Source of the DNA: Hymenobacter lapidarius
GTDB taxonomy: Bacteria > Bacteroidota > Bacteroidia > Cytophagales > Hymenobacteraceae
DNA: 64,000 bases
Direction: 5' to 3'
Assembly (NCBI RefSeq): GCF_001816145.1
Contig: NZ_MDZB01000091.1
Location: 1-64,000 of the forward strand
The position numbers and the translations under genes were made by a program. Position 1 is the first letter of the stretch, and each line of letters begins with the position of its first letter. The notes under the pieces were generated by a model that was given only the letters and a program-made list of their open reading frames with translations, was not told the origin of the DNA and did not search any database. This document shows positions 1 to 7,966 of the stretch, one piece after another.

Positions 1-185
1 GCCGGTCTGCCGTTTTATGCGGTATTAATCCGCCTTTCGGCGGGCTATCCCCCAGATTCGGGTAGGTTGGTTACGCGTTACGCACCCGTGCGCCACTATC
101 TCCATTGCTGAAGACCGTTCGACTTGCATGTATTAGGCCTGCCGCTAGCGTTCATCCTGAGCCAAGATCAAACTCTCCATTGTAA
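1..185 (-). rRNA. rrs: 16S ribosomal RNA, 5' end (partial)
   Basis: The reverse complement carries the universal 16S 5' sequence AGAGTTTGATCTTGGCTCAG, then GAACGCTAGCGGCAGGCC and the V1 region. The CTTGG and GGCAGGCCTAATACATGC variants fit Bacteroidota. Only about 185 nucleotides of the 5' end are inside the window; the rest of the rRNA operon lies to the left. The exact mature 5' end is estimated a few bases upstream of AGAGTTTGAT. Confidence 0.96.
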
Positions 186-440
186 AAATTCCTGCACCCA
201 GGCGAACCTGGGCTGATGTCGAGTGCTGACCTTGCTCACATATTGACGTTATGGTCAAATTCGTTTCGCTTGGTTTGTTTCACTGTGTTTCTTCCGAAGA
301 AGAGGCAGCAAGTGAAACACTTACTATTTTGTCTGTTTCCGTCATTCAAAGAACGTGTGATACTTCCATTTGAAGTATCAGTGTAGATTGCTTTTCAATC
401 CGTTATCGTGGTATTTGCGGCGCTTTGTTCATTTTGGGAG
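186..440 (-). other. 16S rRNA leader with hairpins
   Basis: No credible gene. Read on the minus strand, this is the transcribed leader between the rRNA promoters and 16S. It holds two clear inverted repeats. One has a 9-bp stem TGATACTTC/GAAGTATCA at 358-380. The other is a longer hairpin at 277-318 with outer stem GTTTCACT/AGTGAAAC and an inner stem around 288-300. These are probably processing or antitermination structures; that role is inferred from position only. Confidence 0.5.
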
Positions 441-442
441 TG

Positions 443-472
443 CAAAGGTAGCAAATTTTTCTTGATTTCAAA
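443..472 (-). promoter_or_regulatory. rRNA operon promoter, proximal (P1)
   Basis: On the minus strand the -7 box TACCTTTG lies at 450-443 and the -33 box TTTG at 472-469, with an 18-bp spacer. This matches the Bacteroidota primary sigma consensus TTTG-N17-23-TAnnTTTG. Transcription would start near 436 and run into the 16S leader. Confidence 0.75.
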
Positions 473-546
473 GATTAAAGCGAAAAAAAACATAAATTTT
501 TTCGCTTTACTTTTCAAGTTTGATCGCCTCCGGTTGAGGCGGGGTG

Positions 547-578
547 CAAAGGTACGACGTCTTTTTTCCGCTTTGCAA
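547..578 (-). promoter_or_regulatory. rRNA operon promoter, middle (P2)
   Basis: On the minus strand the -7 box TACCTTTG is at 554-547 and TTG at 578-576, spacer 21 bp. The box sits in the same GGGGTGCAAAGGTA-type context (plus strand) as the other two promoters of this region. Confidence 0.7.
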
Positions 579-722
579 GGGATTCGAGAAATAAATTTCG
601 AAGCGTGCGAGCTTGGCTATGGATAGACGAACTGATTATCGCCGGAGCTCCGTGGCCTTTAAGATTCGGCCAAGAACTTGTGTTTTGGCGTGCCCCGTGG
701 TCCGTTTGACGTTTCGGGACTG

Positions 723-752
723 CAAAGGTAGGAGGAGTTTTGGGGGCGACAA
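723..752 (-). promoter_or_regulatory. rRNA operon promoter, distal (P3)
   Basis: On the minus strand the -7 box TACCTTTG is at 730-723 and TTG at 752-750, spacer 19 bp. It is the third copy of the same arrangement upstream of 16S. Confidence 0.7.
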
Positions 753-795
753 GCGGCCTTTCACTAAATAGGTGATTCAGGGTTGTAAGTGGTTG

Positions 796-833
796 AGATT
801 CGGGCGCAAATTTTTAATGTTGCACCCGAATCT
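796..833 (-). terminator. Hairpin after purA-DUF2750 unit
   Basis: Fourteen-base arms (796-809 and 820-833, one mismatch) around an AT-rich 10-base loop begin nine bases past the DUF2750 stop codon. There is no strong T-run after it on the minus strand, so termination here is plausible but not certain. It separates this unit from the rRNA promoters. Confidence 0.5.
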
Positions 834-841
834 TACCTGCA

Positions 842-1234
842 TCAGTAATTCTCTGATTCTTCTTCTAAATCTGCGCGAAACTCATTAGAATTGACAACAA
901 ACCCTGTTTTCCCGTTAATCGAAAATACATTTATCAAAAAGCCATTTTTCTCGAAAGCCTCTAGACGTGTTGTCATTAGCTCATGAAGCGACAGAGCGTG
1001 TGGCACGTATTCTTGCCACTCTCCTACTGCACTCAATTCAGAATACACTGCTGCTGGCCAAATTGAAACCAGTGTATTGCCTTCAACCGAAGCTAGTGCC
1101 CAAGTTCCGTCTGCACGGGTAAGCGTGTATGCCATCTCAAAATCAACAACCTTTTTTACCATGTGTTGATATCGGTCAAACGGCTTTAATGCCGACACAC
1201 TGGCTATTTCCTTTTGATTTGGCTTATAGTCCAT
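842..1234 (-). CDS. DUF2750 family protein
   Basis: Predicted 130-residue cytosolic protein of unknown function. The reading frame stays open upstream into purA, but that part is proline/serine-rich antisense-like sequence. I chose the ATG at 1234, which gives an N-terminus MDYKPNQKE followed by the family-like core: RYQHMVKKVVDFE near residue 25, then TWALAS, a SIWPAAVYSE block, and a C-terminal segment with VFSINGKTGFVV and an acidic tail. The order of these blocks resembles PF11042 (DUF2750). The start lies only seven bases after the purA stop codon, so it is probably co-transcribed and perhaps translationally coupled with purA. No biochemical role is known for the family. Confidence 0.7.
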   Translation of the reverse strand: MDYKPNQKEIASVSALKPFDRYQHMVKKVVDFEMAYTLTRADGTWALASVEGNTLVSIWPAAVYSELSAVGEWQEYVPHALSLHELMTTRLEAFEKNGFLINVFSINGKTGFVVNSNEFRADLEEESENY

Positions 1235-1241
1235 TTCAAAA

Positions 1242-2510
1242 CTAGCGGTGGAGGGTGCTGACGCGGTCGGGGCCGACGCTGACGATGCTGATGGGCACCT
1301 GAAGCTCCTTCTCGAGGAATTCGAGATAGGCAACCAAATTAGCAGGGAGTTGAGTGGCGTCGGTGATTTGGGTGAGGTCGGTGTTCCAGCCGGGGAGGGT
1401 GATGTACTCGGGGGTGACGGTGGTGAGTTCACCAGGGTCGGGGAGTTTGGGGGTGCTTTCGCCGGTAGCGGTGCGGTAGTGGGTGCAGGCCTGGATTTCG
1501 GTGAAGGCGTCGAGAACGTCAGCTTTCATGAGGTGAAGCTCGGTCACGCCGTTGAGCATGATGGCGTAGCGCAGGGCGGGCAGGTCTATCCAGCCGGTGC
1601 GGCGGGGGCGGCCGGTGGTGGAACCGAACTCGCGGCCGGCCTGGCGGATTTGCTCCCCCACTTCGTCGTGGAGCTCAGTAGGGAACGGGCCGCTACCGAC
1701 GCGGGTGCAGTAGGCTTTGGTGATGCCGTACACCTTATCTATATGACGGGGCGCGATACCGAGGCCGGTGCACGCACCGGCGGCGATGGTGCTGGAGGAG
1801 GTGACGTAGGGGTAGGAGCCGAAGTCGATATCCAATAGGGAACCCTGGGCACCTTCGGCCAGAATGCGCTTGCCTTGGGTGAGGAGGTCGTTGAGGAGGT
1901 ATTCGGTGTCGGTGAGCTGGAGGGTGCGCAGGAATTCGACAGCGGAGAAGAAATCGGCTTCGAGGGCTTCGATTTCTAGTTCTTTGTGGTTGTGGGCAGC
2001 GATGGCAGCGTGCTGGGCGACGGCTTCTTTGTAGCGCTGCTCGAAATCGGGCAAGAGGATGTGGCCGACGCGGAGGCCCACGCGGCCGATTTTATCGGAA
2101 TAGGTGGGGCCGATGCCTTTGAGGGTGCTGCCGATTTTGGTGTTGCCACGAGCTTCTTCGCTGATGCGGTCGAGGGCGCGGTGCGAAGGGAGGATGAGCT
2201 GGGCTTTTTTGGAGATGTAGAGGTTTTTAGACCAGTCTACTCCCCTATCGGTAAGTTTCTGGAGCTCCTGGCGGAACACGACGGGGTCAAGAACGACGCC
2301 ATTGCCTACGATATTAAGGATGTGGGGATGGAAGATGCCGCTGGGCACTTGGTGCAGAACGTGCTTGATGCCGTCGAAAGTGAGGGTGTGGCCGGCGTTG
2401 GGGCCGCCCTGGAAGCGGGCTACGGCTTCGTAGGTGGGTGCTAATACGTCTACGATTTTGCCTTTGCCTTCATCGCCCCACTGGAGGCCTACTAATACGT
2501 CTACTGGCAT
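1242..2510 (-). CDS. purA: Adenylosuccinate synthase
   Basis: Catalyses the GTP-dependent condensation of IMP and aspartate to adenylosuccinate, the first committed step from IMP to AMP, in the cytosol. The 422-residue product has the family's normal length. The N-terminus MPVDVLVGLQWGDEGKGK carries the GDEGKGK GTP loop at residues 12-18. FQGGPNAGH follows near residue 35, and TTGRPRRTGW lies in the IMP-binding part. An in-frame ATG 15 codons upstream exists, but the conserved family N-terminus begins at 2510. The upstream sequence holds a short CTCTCC-GAT-GGAGAG hairpin at 2555-2569 and no clear TAnnTTTG box. It is followed at once by the DUF2750 gene. Confidence 0.97.
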   Translation of the reverse strand: MPVDVLVGLQWGDEGKGKIVDVLAPTYEAVARFQGGPNAGHTLTFDGIKHVLHQVPSGIFHPHILNIVGNGVVLDPVVFRQELQKLTDRGVDWSKNLYISKKAQLILPSHRALDRISEEARGNTKIGSTLKGIGPTYSDKIGRVGLRVGHILLPDFEQRYKEAVAQHAAIAAHNHKELEIEALEADFFSAVEFLRTLQLTDTEYLLNDLLTQGKRILAEGAQGSLLDIDFGSYPYVTSSSTIAAGACTGLGIAPRHIDKVYGITKAYCTRVGSGPFPTELHDEVGEQIRQAGREFGSTTGRPRRTGWIDLPALRYAIMLNGVTELHLMKADVLDAFTEIQACTHYRTATGESTPKLPDPGELTTVTPEYITLPGWNTDLTQITDATQLPANLVAYLEFLEKELQVPISIVSVGPDRVSTLHR

Positions 2511-2650
2511 GATGGTTTGGGTTTCGCCCTCCGAGAAACGCCTCACCCCGGCCACTCTCCGATGGAGAGGGGAGCCACGGCGGCGCGGTTCTTCTTGGAG
2601 GCTGAGGTGTTTTGTTGGTTGAGAATTGAATTACTGCTTTGTTCGTGCGC

Positions 2651-2700
2651 GATAAGGTCCTTGGCTACGCCGACCTTCGGTGTGCGAACTCAGGATGACA
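2651..2700 (-). repeat. Solo arm of dispersed palindromic repeat
   Basis: On the minus strand this stretch reads TGTCATCCTGAG, then GAAGG and GGACCTTATC. That is the same core layout as the inverted repeats at 11451-11546 and 45742-45902. Only one arm is recognisable here. Confidence 0.5.
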
Positions 2701-2730
2701 AATCCACGCTCACAATGAGAAATGGGGACA

Positions 2731-2756
2731 AAAAAATGGCCGCCTAAACGGCGGCC
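2731..2756 (-). terminator. Intrinsic terminator overlapping STAS gene stop
   Basis: A perfect 7-bp GC stem GGCCGCC/GGCGGCC closes a 5-base loop at 2738-2756. On the minus strand it is followed by a run of seven T. The stop codon of the STAS gene (2746-2744) lies within the hairpin. Confidence 0.8.
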
Positions 2757-3094
2757 GGAGTTAGAAGTTGGCGGGCGGCGGCTTCGTCGGCGGCAACGGT
2801 GAAAATGTTGTTTAGCTTGGTTAGGGCCAGCATTTTCTTGGGGTGTTCGGCGGGATTGATGAGAACCATCTCGCCGCCGCGGCTGCGGAACTTGGTAAGA
2901 AGGGAAACTAATACGCCGATGCCGGTGCTGTTGATGTAACGAATTTCGGACAAATCGACGGCGCAGAAGTTGAGCGACTCGCCGAGGTGGTTGTTGACGG
3001 ACTGGAGGAGCTGGTCGGTATCGGGGCTGCCGATGAGGTCGCCGGTGAGGCGGACGTAGAGGATGCCGTTCTGAACGGCGCTGGTGGTGGTCAT
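2744..3094 (-). CDS. STAS-domain anti-sigma factor antagonist-like protein
   Basis: Single-domain 116-residue cytosolic STAS protein of the SpoIIAA/RsbV type. These bind and release anti-sigma factors in partner-switching pathways and are controlled by phosphorylation. The core DLSEIRYINSTGIG places the expected phospho-acceptor Ser at residue 56. It is followed by the amphipathic helix LVSLLTKFRSRGGEM and the strand LINP. The start codon overlaps the fur stop codon by four bases (ATGA at 3091-3094), which implies translational coupling. No anti-sigma kinase or phosphatase lies nearby, so the partner is unknown. Confidence 0.88.
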   Translation of the reverse strand: MTTTSAVQNGILYVRLTGDLIGSPDTDQLLQSVNNHLGESLNFCAVDLSEIRYINSTGIGVLVSLLTKFRSRGGEMVLINPAEHPKKMLALTKLNNIFTVAADEAAARQLLTPAAV

Positions 3095-3699
3095 GCGGGA
3101 GTGGCGGAAGAACGGGCGGCAGCCTGGGCGCGACAGTCGCCGCAGATGCCGTAAAGATTTAAAGAATGGTGCAAGATATGGAAGTTCAGGAGCTCACCGA
3201 CCATGGTTTGGATGCCATGTATGCGCGGGTCGCAGAATTCCACCACTTTATGGCATTCGGTGCAGATGACGTGGTCGTGCTGGCGGTAGCCGTAGCTCTT
3301 CTCGTACTGGGCGAGGTTGCGGCCGAACTGGTGCTTGCTCACGAGGCCCTGCTCCACCAATAGGTCGAGCGTGTTGTAAACGGTGGCACGGCTCACTTGC
3401 AGGCCCCGCTCCTTCATGCCGGCATACAGCTCATCTACATCGAAGTGGCCGGAGCGGGCGTAAATTTCTTCGAGGATGGAATACCGCTCGCCGGTTTTGC
3501 GCAAACCTTTGTTTTCGAGGTGGGCCGTAAAAAGCTTGCGGACTTCTTCGAGCTTATCGGTGTTGAGGGCGGCTTGGGAGGCGGCACTGGGCGTGTGCTT
3601 CGCCGCGTAGCCGGTTTCGGAGGAGCCGCCCACCTCCTGCCCGGCCGCTTTGGCAGGGGGCGAGGGCAGATGCGCGGAAGCTACTTGGGAGGAAGACAC
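3091..3699 (-). CDS. Fur family transcriptional regulator
   Basis: Metal-responsive or peroxide-responsive DNA-binding repressor of the Fur superfamily. The 202-residue product has an extra low-complexity N-terminus of about 45 residues, then the winged helix (GLRKTGERYSILEEIY, and the recognition helix around QVSRATVYNTLDLL). The metal-binding part follows with HDHVICTEC and a C-terminal CGDC, the two Cys pairs of the structural zinc site. The ligand set does not tell Fur, PerR and Zur apart. It is the first gene of a two-gene unit with the STAS protein, and has a good promoter directly upstream (3721-3754). A gene symbol is left out because the metal is unknown. Confidence 0.9.
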   Translation of the reverse strand: MSSSQVASAHLPSPPAKAAGQEVGGSSETGYAAKHTPSAASQAALNTDKLEEVRKLFTAHLENKGLRKTGERYSILEEIYARSGHFDVDELYAGMKERGLQVSRATVYNTLDLLVEQGLVSKHQFGRNLAQYEKSYGYRQHDHVICTECHKVVEFCDPRIHGIQTMVGELLNFHILHHSLNLYGICGDCRAQAAARSSATPA

Positions 3700-3720
3700 T
3701 GGCTATGGGGTGTTGAGGAA

Positions 3721-3754
3721 CAAAGGTAAAAAACGCAGGCTTGCTAAGCCGCAA
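3721..3754 (-). promoter_or_regulatory. Promoter of the fur-STAS unit
   Basis: On the minus strand TACCTTTG lies at 3728-3721 and TTG at 3754-3752, spacer 23 bp. The predicted start, near 3714, gives a 5' leader of about 15 bases before the fur ATG. Confidence 0.65.
3724..3750 (-). terminator. Terminator of the relA/spoT-CHY unit
   Basis: GGCTT-GCT-AAGCC (3738-3750) forms a short stem. On the minus strand it is followed by TGCG and six T (3733-3728). It lies inside the spacer of the fur promoter, and its T-run abuts the -7 box. The stem is only 5 bp, so it is moderately supported. Confidence 0.5.
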
Positions 3755-3769
3755 CGGCCGCGTTAGGTT

Positions 3770-4108
3770 TCAGCGTTCAAAGTAGAGGTGGTAGTGATTG
3801 GCGCAGCCCGGGTTGAAAGCGGCCTGGCACAGCGGGCAGGTGTTGCCGCAGCTCAGGTATGCTGCGATGCTGAGGACGCCGGTGCAATTGCCGCAATAGA
3901 TGGCTTCCTGGCTGAACTCAGCTGCGGGCCAGACTACCGGCGCGTGGCTGGCTGACTCCTGGTGGCACTGAATGCAGGCATAAAAGGCATCGCAGCACTT
4001 GAATTTGATGGCAATAATGTCGCGCTCCGAATGATAGTGCGCGCACTGGGTCCGCTCGTTCACACCTACTCCGTGGCAGATTATTGCAGGTTCCGGGTTC
4101 ATTTTCAT
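3770..4108 (-). CDS. CHY zinc finger protein
   Basis: Small (112-residue) Cys/His-rich protein that should bind several zinc ions. Visible ligands include CHGVGV at the N-terminus, CAHYHSERDIIAIKFKCC, CIQCHQ, YCGNC and CPLCQ. This spacing of CxH, CC and CxxC pairs is that of the zf-CHY family, known from eukaryotic RCHY1/Pirh2 and from small bacterial proteins of unknown function. ATG 4108 overlaps the relA/spoT stop by four bases. A second in-frame ATG two codons later (MNPEP) is an alternative start. Its place behind the stringent-response enzyme is suggestive, but no function can be assigned. Confidence 0.85.
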   Translation of the reverse strand: MKMNPEPAIICHGVGVNERTQCAHYHSERDIIAIKFKCCDAFYACIQCHQESASHAPVVWPAAEFSQEAIYCGNCTGVLSIAAYLSCGNTCPLCQAAFNPGCANHYHLYFER

Positions 4109-6303
4109 GAATCAAACCGCTCTACCTGCAGCACGCCGTTTACGCGACTCAGCCGTTGAATGAGCTTATCGAGGTGGCCGGTATCGTTGACAAACACCAT
4201 AATCTGGCCTTCGAAGAAACCGTCGTTGGCATCCACGGTGATGGAGCGCATGTTTACTTTCAGGCTGGTGCTGATGATGCGCGTGACGTCGTTGACGATA
4301 CCAACCCGGTCGGAGCCTTTCAGGCGAATACCGGCCAAGAAGGCGAGTTCAAGCTGGTCGGTCCACTTAGCGCGCACAATGCGGTTGCCGTAGTTGGACA
4401 TCAAATCAACGGCCCGGGGGCAGTTGGTGCGGTGAATGATGAGGCCCTGGTCGGTTTCGAAGCCGAAAACGTCATCGCCGGGAATGGGATTGCAGCAGCG
4501 GGCAATGCTGTAATCGAATTTGTCGGTGTGTTCGCCCACCACGAGCATGTCGGGGCGCACTCCGCGGATTTTCTGCACTTCGTTGTCGAACGCCTTGGGC
4601 TCAAGTACGGAGGGCGTTGCTTTGTCCGCACTAAATAACGACTCGCGAATGGTGCGGCCGTCCACCTGCCCAATGGCCAGGCGGTAATAGAATTCCTGCG
4701 CGCTGGGCACGTTGAAGTAGGCCAGCAGGCGGTTGAAATTCTCCTGGGTGAAGGGCACGCCAATGTTTTCCAGCCGTTTTTCCAGTAGGAAACGCCCGTC
4801 CTCCGCTTTCGCCCGTTTGTCGTCGCGCAAGAAGTCCTTGATTTTGGAGCGGGCCTTGGTGGTGATGACGTAGTTGAGCCACTCCGACGTGGGCCGCTGC
4901 TTGTGCGACGTCAGGATTTCGACCTGGTCCCCGTTGTGCAGCTGGTAGCTGAGCGGCTCCAGTTTTTGGTTCACCTTGGCCCCGAGGCAATGCAGGCCAA
5001 TGTGGGTGTGAATGTCGAAAGCAAAGTCCAGCGCGGTGGCTTTGTCCGGCAAAATCACCAGCTTTCCCTTGGGTGTGAAGGCGTAGACCTCCTTCACGAA
5101 CAGGTTCTGGCGGAACTCGTCCATGAATTCGAGGGCGCTGGAATTATTGGTTTCCAGCATCTCGCGCACCTTGTTCACCCAGCCTTCCAGCGAGCTTTCG
5201 GGCTGAATGCTGCCGGTATCCTTGTATTTCCAGTGCGCGGCGTAGCCTTTCTCGGCAATATCGTCCATGCGGCGCGAGCGGATTTGAACTTCCACCCACT
5301 GGCCGGCCCGCGACATCACGGTGGTGTGCAGGCTCTCGTAGCCGTTGGCTTTGGGGGTCGAGACCCAGTCCCGCAGCCGGTCGGGATTGGGCTGGTAGAA
5401 ATCGGTCACGATGCTATAGACCTGCCAGCAAGCCGCTTTTTCCTGCTCCGGCGGCACGTCCAAGATGACGCGAACAGCGAACAAGTCGTACACCTCGTCG
5501 AAGGTGATGTTCTGCTTCTTCATCTTCTTCAGAACCGAATAGATGCTCTTGGGCCGGCCCTTTATCTCAAACTCGAAGCCCTGCGCCTTCAATTCGTCTT
5601 CAATGGGCTGCACAAAGTCCTTGATAAAGCGGTTGCGCGCGCTCTGGCTCTGCCGCACTTTGGCCTTGAGGTCGGTGTAGGTGTCGGTATCGGTGAATTT
5701 GAGGTACAAATCCTCCAGCTCACTCTTTATAGTATAGAGACCCAGCCGATGCGCCAACGGGGCGTACAGATACAGTGTCTCCGAAGCAATTTTCAGCTGC
5801 TTGTGCCGCGGCATCGAGTCCAGGGTCCGCATGTTGTGCAGGCGGTCGGCAATTTTAATGAGGATAACGCGCACGTCTTCGCTCAGCGTGAGCAGCATTT
5901 TGCGGAAGTTTTCGGCCTGCTCGCTGGTGCCGTACTCAAACACGCCCGAAATCTTGGTCAGGCCGTCGATGATTCGGGCCACTTTCGGGCCGAACTCGCG
6001 CTCGATGTCAGAAATTTCCGTGGGCGTGTCCTCCACCACATCGTGCAGCAGGGCAGCCACAATGCTCGTGGTGCCCAGCCCAATCTCCTCCACCGCAATC
6101 TGGGCCACTGCCAGCGGGTGCAGAATGTAGGGCTCGCCGGACTTGCGGCGCATCTCTTTGTGCGCTTCAAGGCTCTGATTGAATGCTTTTTTAATCAGCT
6201 TGGTGTCGCCATCCTGCAGGTAGGGCTTGGCCGTGCGCAGCAGGCGGCGGTAGTGGCGCAGGATTTCCTGGCGTTCGGCTTCGGGAGAGATAACGGGAGG
6301 CAT
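4105..6303 (-). CDS. Bifunctional (p)ppGpp synthetase/hydrolase (RelA/SpoT)
   Basis: Makes and degrades the alarmone (p)ppGpp in the stringent response. The 732-residue product has the full long-RSH layout. The N-terminal HD hydrolase has HDVVED with the metal-binding His-Asp at residues 87-88. The synthetase domain follows with KGRPKSIYS and DWVSTPKANGYESLHT. A TGS domain begins at VYAFTPKGK, and a zinc-finger/helical part contains ARCCNPIPGD. A C-terminal ACT domain ends at LQVERFDS. Both HD and synthetase signatures look intact, hence bifunctional. The start at 6303 was preferred over a 14-codon longer one because MPPVISPEAERQ begins the alignable part. Expressed leftward together with the CHY gene. 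Confidence 0.95.
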   Translation of the reverse strand: MPPVISPEAERQEILRHYRRLLRTAKPYLQDGDTKLIKKAFNQSLEAHKEMRRKSGEPYILHPLAVAQIAVEEIGLGTTSIVAALLHDVVEDTPTEISDIEREFGPKVARIIDGLTKISGVFEYGTSEQAENFRKMLLTLSEDVRVILIKIADRLHNMRTLDSMPRHKQLKIASETLYLYAPLAHRLGLYTIKSELEDLYLKFTDTDTYTDLKAKVRQSQSARNRFIKDFVQPIEDELKAQGFEFEIKGRPKSIYSVLKKMKKQNITFDEVYDLFAVRVILDVPPEQEKAACWQVYSIVTDFYQPNPDRLRDWVSTPKANGYESLHTTVMSRAGQWVEVQIRSRRMDDIAEKGYAAHWKYKDTGSIQPESSLEGWVNKVREMLETNNSSALEFMDEFRQNLFVKEVYAFTPKGKLVILPDKATALDFAFDIHTHIGLHCLGAKVNQKLEPLSYQLHNGDQVEILTSHKQRPTSEWLNYVITTKARSKIKDFLRDDKRAKAEDGRFLLEKRLENIGVPFTQENFNRLLAYFNVPSAQEFYYRLAIGQVDGRTIRESLFSADKATPSVLEPKAFDNEVQKIRGVRPDMLVVGEHTDKFDYSIARCCNPIPGDDVFGFETDQGLIIHRTNCPRAVDLMSNYGNRIVRAKWTDQLELAFLAGIRLKGSDRVGIVNDVTRIISTSLKVNMRSITVDANDGFFEGQIMVFVNDTGHLDKLIQRLSRVNGVLQVERFDS

Positions 6304-6376
6304 AGGTGGTAAAGTAACAAAGGCCGGGGAGAAAAGGTGGCCCAAACGGTCCTACGCAGACTACTTACACTTGGGC

Positions 6377-6408
6377 TTTGCGCACAATGAATTTCCCGAG
6401 TACCTTTG
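6377..6408 (+). promoter_or_regulatory. tRNA-Leu promoter
   Basis: TTTG at 6377-6380 and TACCTTTG at 6401-6408 are separated by 20 bp, a near-ideal Bacteroidota promoter. The -7 box ends 33 bases before the mature tRNA. Confidence 0.75.
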
Positions 6409-6441
6409 CGGGCCCGTAGCAGTCGGCGTGCGGCACCATAT

Positions 6442-6523
6442 GCGGATATGGCGAAATTGGTAGACGTGCCAGACTTAGGATCTGGTGCCGCAAGGCGTGT
6501 GGGTTCGAGTCCCTCTATCCGCA
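6442..6523 (+). tRNA. tRNA-Leu (anticodon TAG)
   Basis: The 82-nt cloverleaf has the acceptor stem GCGGATA/TATCCGC and a discriminator A. The anticodon loop CTTAGGA has TAG at 6476-6478. A long variable arm (GGTGCCGCAAGGCGT region) and the T loop GGTTCGAGTCC complete it. The long variable arm and anticodon identify a class II leucine tRNA reading CUN codons. The 3' CCA is not encoded. Confidence 0.96.
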
Positions 6524-6539
6524 CTTTTTTTGATGTAGG

Positions 6540-6571
6540 CCTTCAGTCGCATAGGCTGGAGGTTTTTTTTT
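6540..6571 (+). terminator. Intrinsic terminator after tRNA-Leu
   Basis: CCTTCAG/CTGGAGG (7 bp with one G-T pair, 9-base loop) is followed by nine T. It lies between the tRNA and tig, so tig may rely on read-through or on a promoter I could not identify. Confidence 0.65.
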
Positions 6572-6610
6572 CAACTTTTCAACCTGCCAGCGGAAGCCGG
6601 CTCCCCTGTT

Positions 6611-7939
6611 TTGAACATTACCCTCGACAAGAACGACGAGCAGCTGACCGGGCTGCTGAAAGTCCAGCTCACCGAAGCCGACTACGCGCCCACGGTTGAC
6701 AAGCAAATCAAAGAGTACACCAAGCGCGCCCAGGTGAAGGGCTTCCGTCCTGGCATGGTGCCCGTGGGCATGGTGCGCAAGATGTACGGCAAAGGCATTC
6801 TGGCGGAGGAAATCAACAAAATGCTGGGCAAATCGGTGGATGCCTACATTAAGGAGAACAACATCAAGCTGCTGGGCGAGCCCCTGCCCGTGCCAAGCGA
6901 CGTGAATTTCGAAACCGATAAGGACTTCGAATTTCAGTTTGAGTTGGGCCTGCTGCCCGACTTTGAGCTGCCCGCCGAGGGTGCGCTGCAAGTGGAGCGC
7001 CACCAGGTAACCATCGACGAGGAAACCCTCAACCAGACCAACGAGCAAATTGCCCGGCAGTACGGCGAGACGACCAACCCCGAGGAATCGGAAGCCGGCG
7101 ACTACCTCTTCGGCAAGCTGAAGAAGGCTGATGAGGAAGGCGAAGGCCGCACTATCCTGCTGCCCATCGCCAAAATCACCGGCGACTCGGCCCAGTTTGT
7201 GGGCAAAAAAGGCGGCGACGCCGTGACGTTTGACCTGCAGGCCGCTTTCGGCAACGACGCGGCTACGGTTTCGAGCGTGACAGGCCTGAGCAAGGAAGAG
7301 GCCGCTACGGCTACCGGCGACTACGTGTTCAACGTGGAGAAGGTGAACCGCACGACGGCTCCCGAAATGAACCAGGAGCTGTTCGACAAAGTCTTTGGTC
7401 CCGAGGCAGTGGCTTCGCAGGAAGAGTTCGACGCTAAAGTGCGCGAAACCATCCAGTCGAACTACGACCGCGAGAGCGACGGCGCCCTCAACAACAGCAT
7501 TGTGGAGCAGCTGGTGAGCACCGTGGAAATTAAGGTGCCCACGGAGTTCTTCAAGAAGTGGCTGGTGCGCGCCAACGAAGGCAAACTGACGCCTGAGAAG
7601 GTGGAGGAGCACTACAGCGACTACGAGAAGGAGCTGAAGTGGAGCATGATTCGCAACAAAGTGGTGGAAGACGCCGGCCTGAAGGTGAGCAACGACGAGA
7701 TTGTGGACCGCACCCTCGACAAAATCATGGGCCAGTTCAACATGCCCAACATGCCCGACGAAATGCGCGAGTCGATGCGGCAGTACGCCGACAGCTTCCT
7801 GAAGCAGGAGAACGGCAAAAACTACGTGAGCGAGTACGAGGCCATTCTGGCAGAGAAAGTGCTGGAAAACCTGCGCGGCAAAGTTGTTGTTACGGACAAG
7901 CCCGTAACGGCCGAAGAATTCCGGACCCTGCACAGCTAG
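6611..7939 (+). CDS. tig: Trigger factor
   Basis: Ribosome-associated chaperone that meets nascent chains at the exit tunnel. The 442-residue product starts [12 protein letters not shown], the usual start of Bacteroidota trigger factors. The ribosome-binding signature GFRPGMVP is near residues 44-51. A weakly conserved FKBP-like middle domain spans roughly 150-240, and the long helical C-terminal chaperone domain follows. The start codon is TTG (6611-6613); no in-frame ATG or GTG gives the conserved N-terminus. It heads a rightward group with clpP and, after a gap, clpX, a common bacterial order. Confidence 0.96.
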   Translation: MNITLDKNDEQLTGLLKVQLTEADYAPTVDKQIKEYTKRAQVKGFRPGMVPVGMVRKMYGKGILAEEINKMLGKSVDAYIKENNIKLLGEPLPVPSDVNFETDKDFEFQFELGLLPDFELPAEGALQVERHQVTIDEETLNQTNEQIARQYGETTNPEESEAGDYLFGKLKKADEEGEGRTILLPIAKITGDSAQFVGKKGGDAVTFDLQAAFGNDAATVSSVTGLSKEEAATATGDYVFNVEKVNRTTAPEMNQELFDKVFGPEAVASQEEFDAKVRETIQSNYDRESDGALNNSIVEQLVSTVEIKVPTEFFKKWLVRANEGKLTPEKVEEHYSDYEKELKWSMIRNKVVEDAGLKVSNDEIVDRTLDKIMGQFNMPNMPDEMRESMRQYADSFLKQENGKNYVSEYEAILAEKVLENLRGKVVVTDKPVTAEEFRTLHS

Positions 7940-7966
7940 CAATAGCCAAGCAGCCCGACTTTCGGA

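Noticed and set aside
408..626. 72-codon frame upstream of the 16S gene
   Set aside because: It overlaps two of the three rRNA promoters, lacks any motif and lies in transcribed leader/promoter DNA.
4903..6312. Plus-strand 469-codon frame opposite relA/spoT
   Set aside because: Shadow frame; the minus-strand protein shows all five RSH domains.
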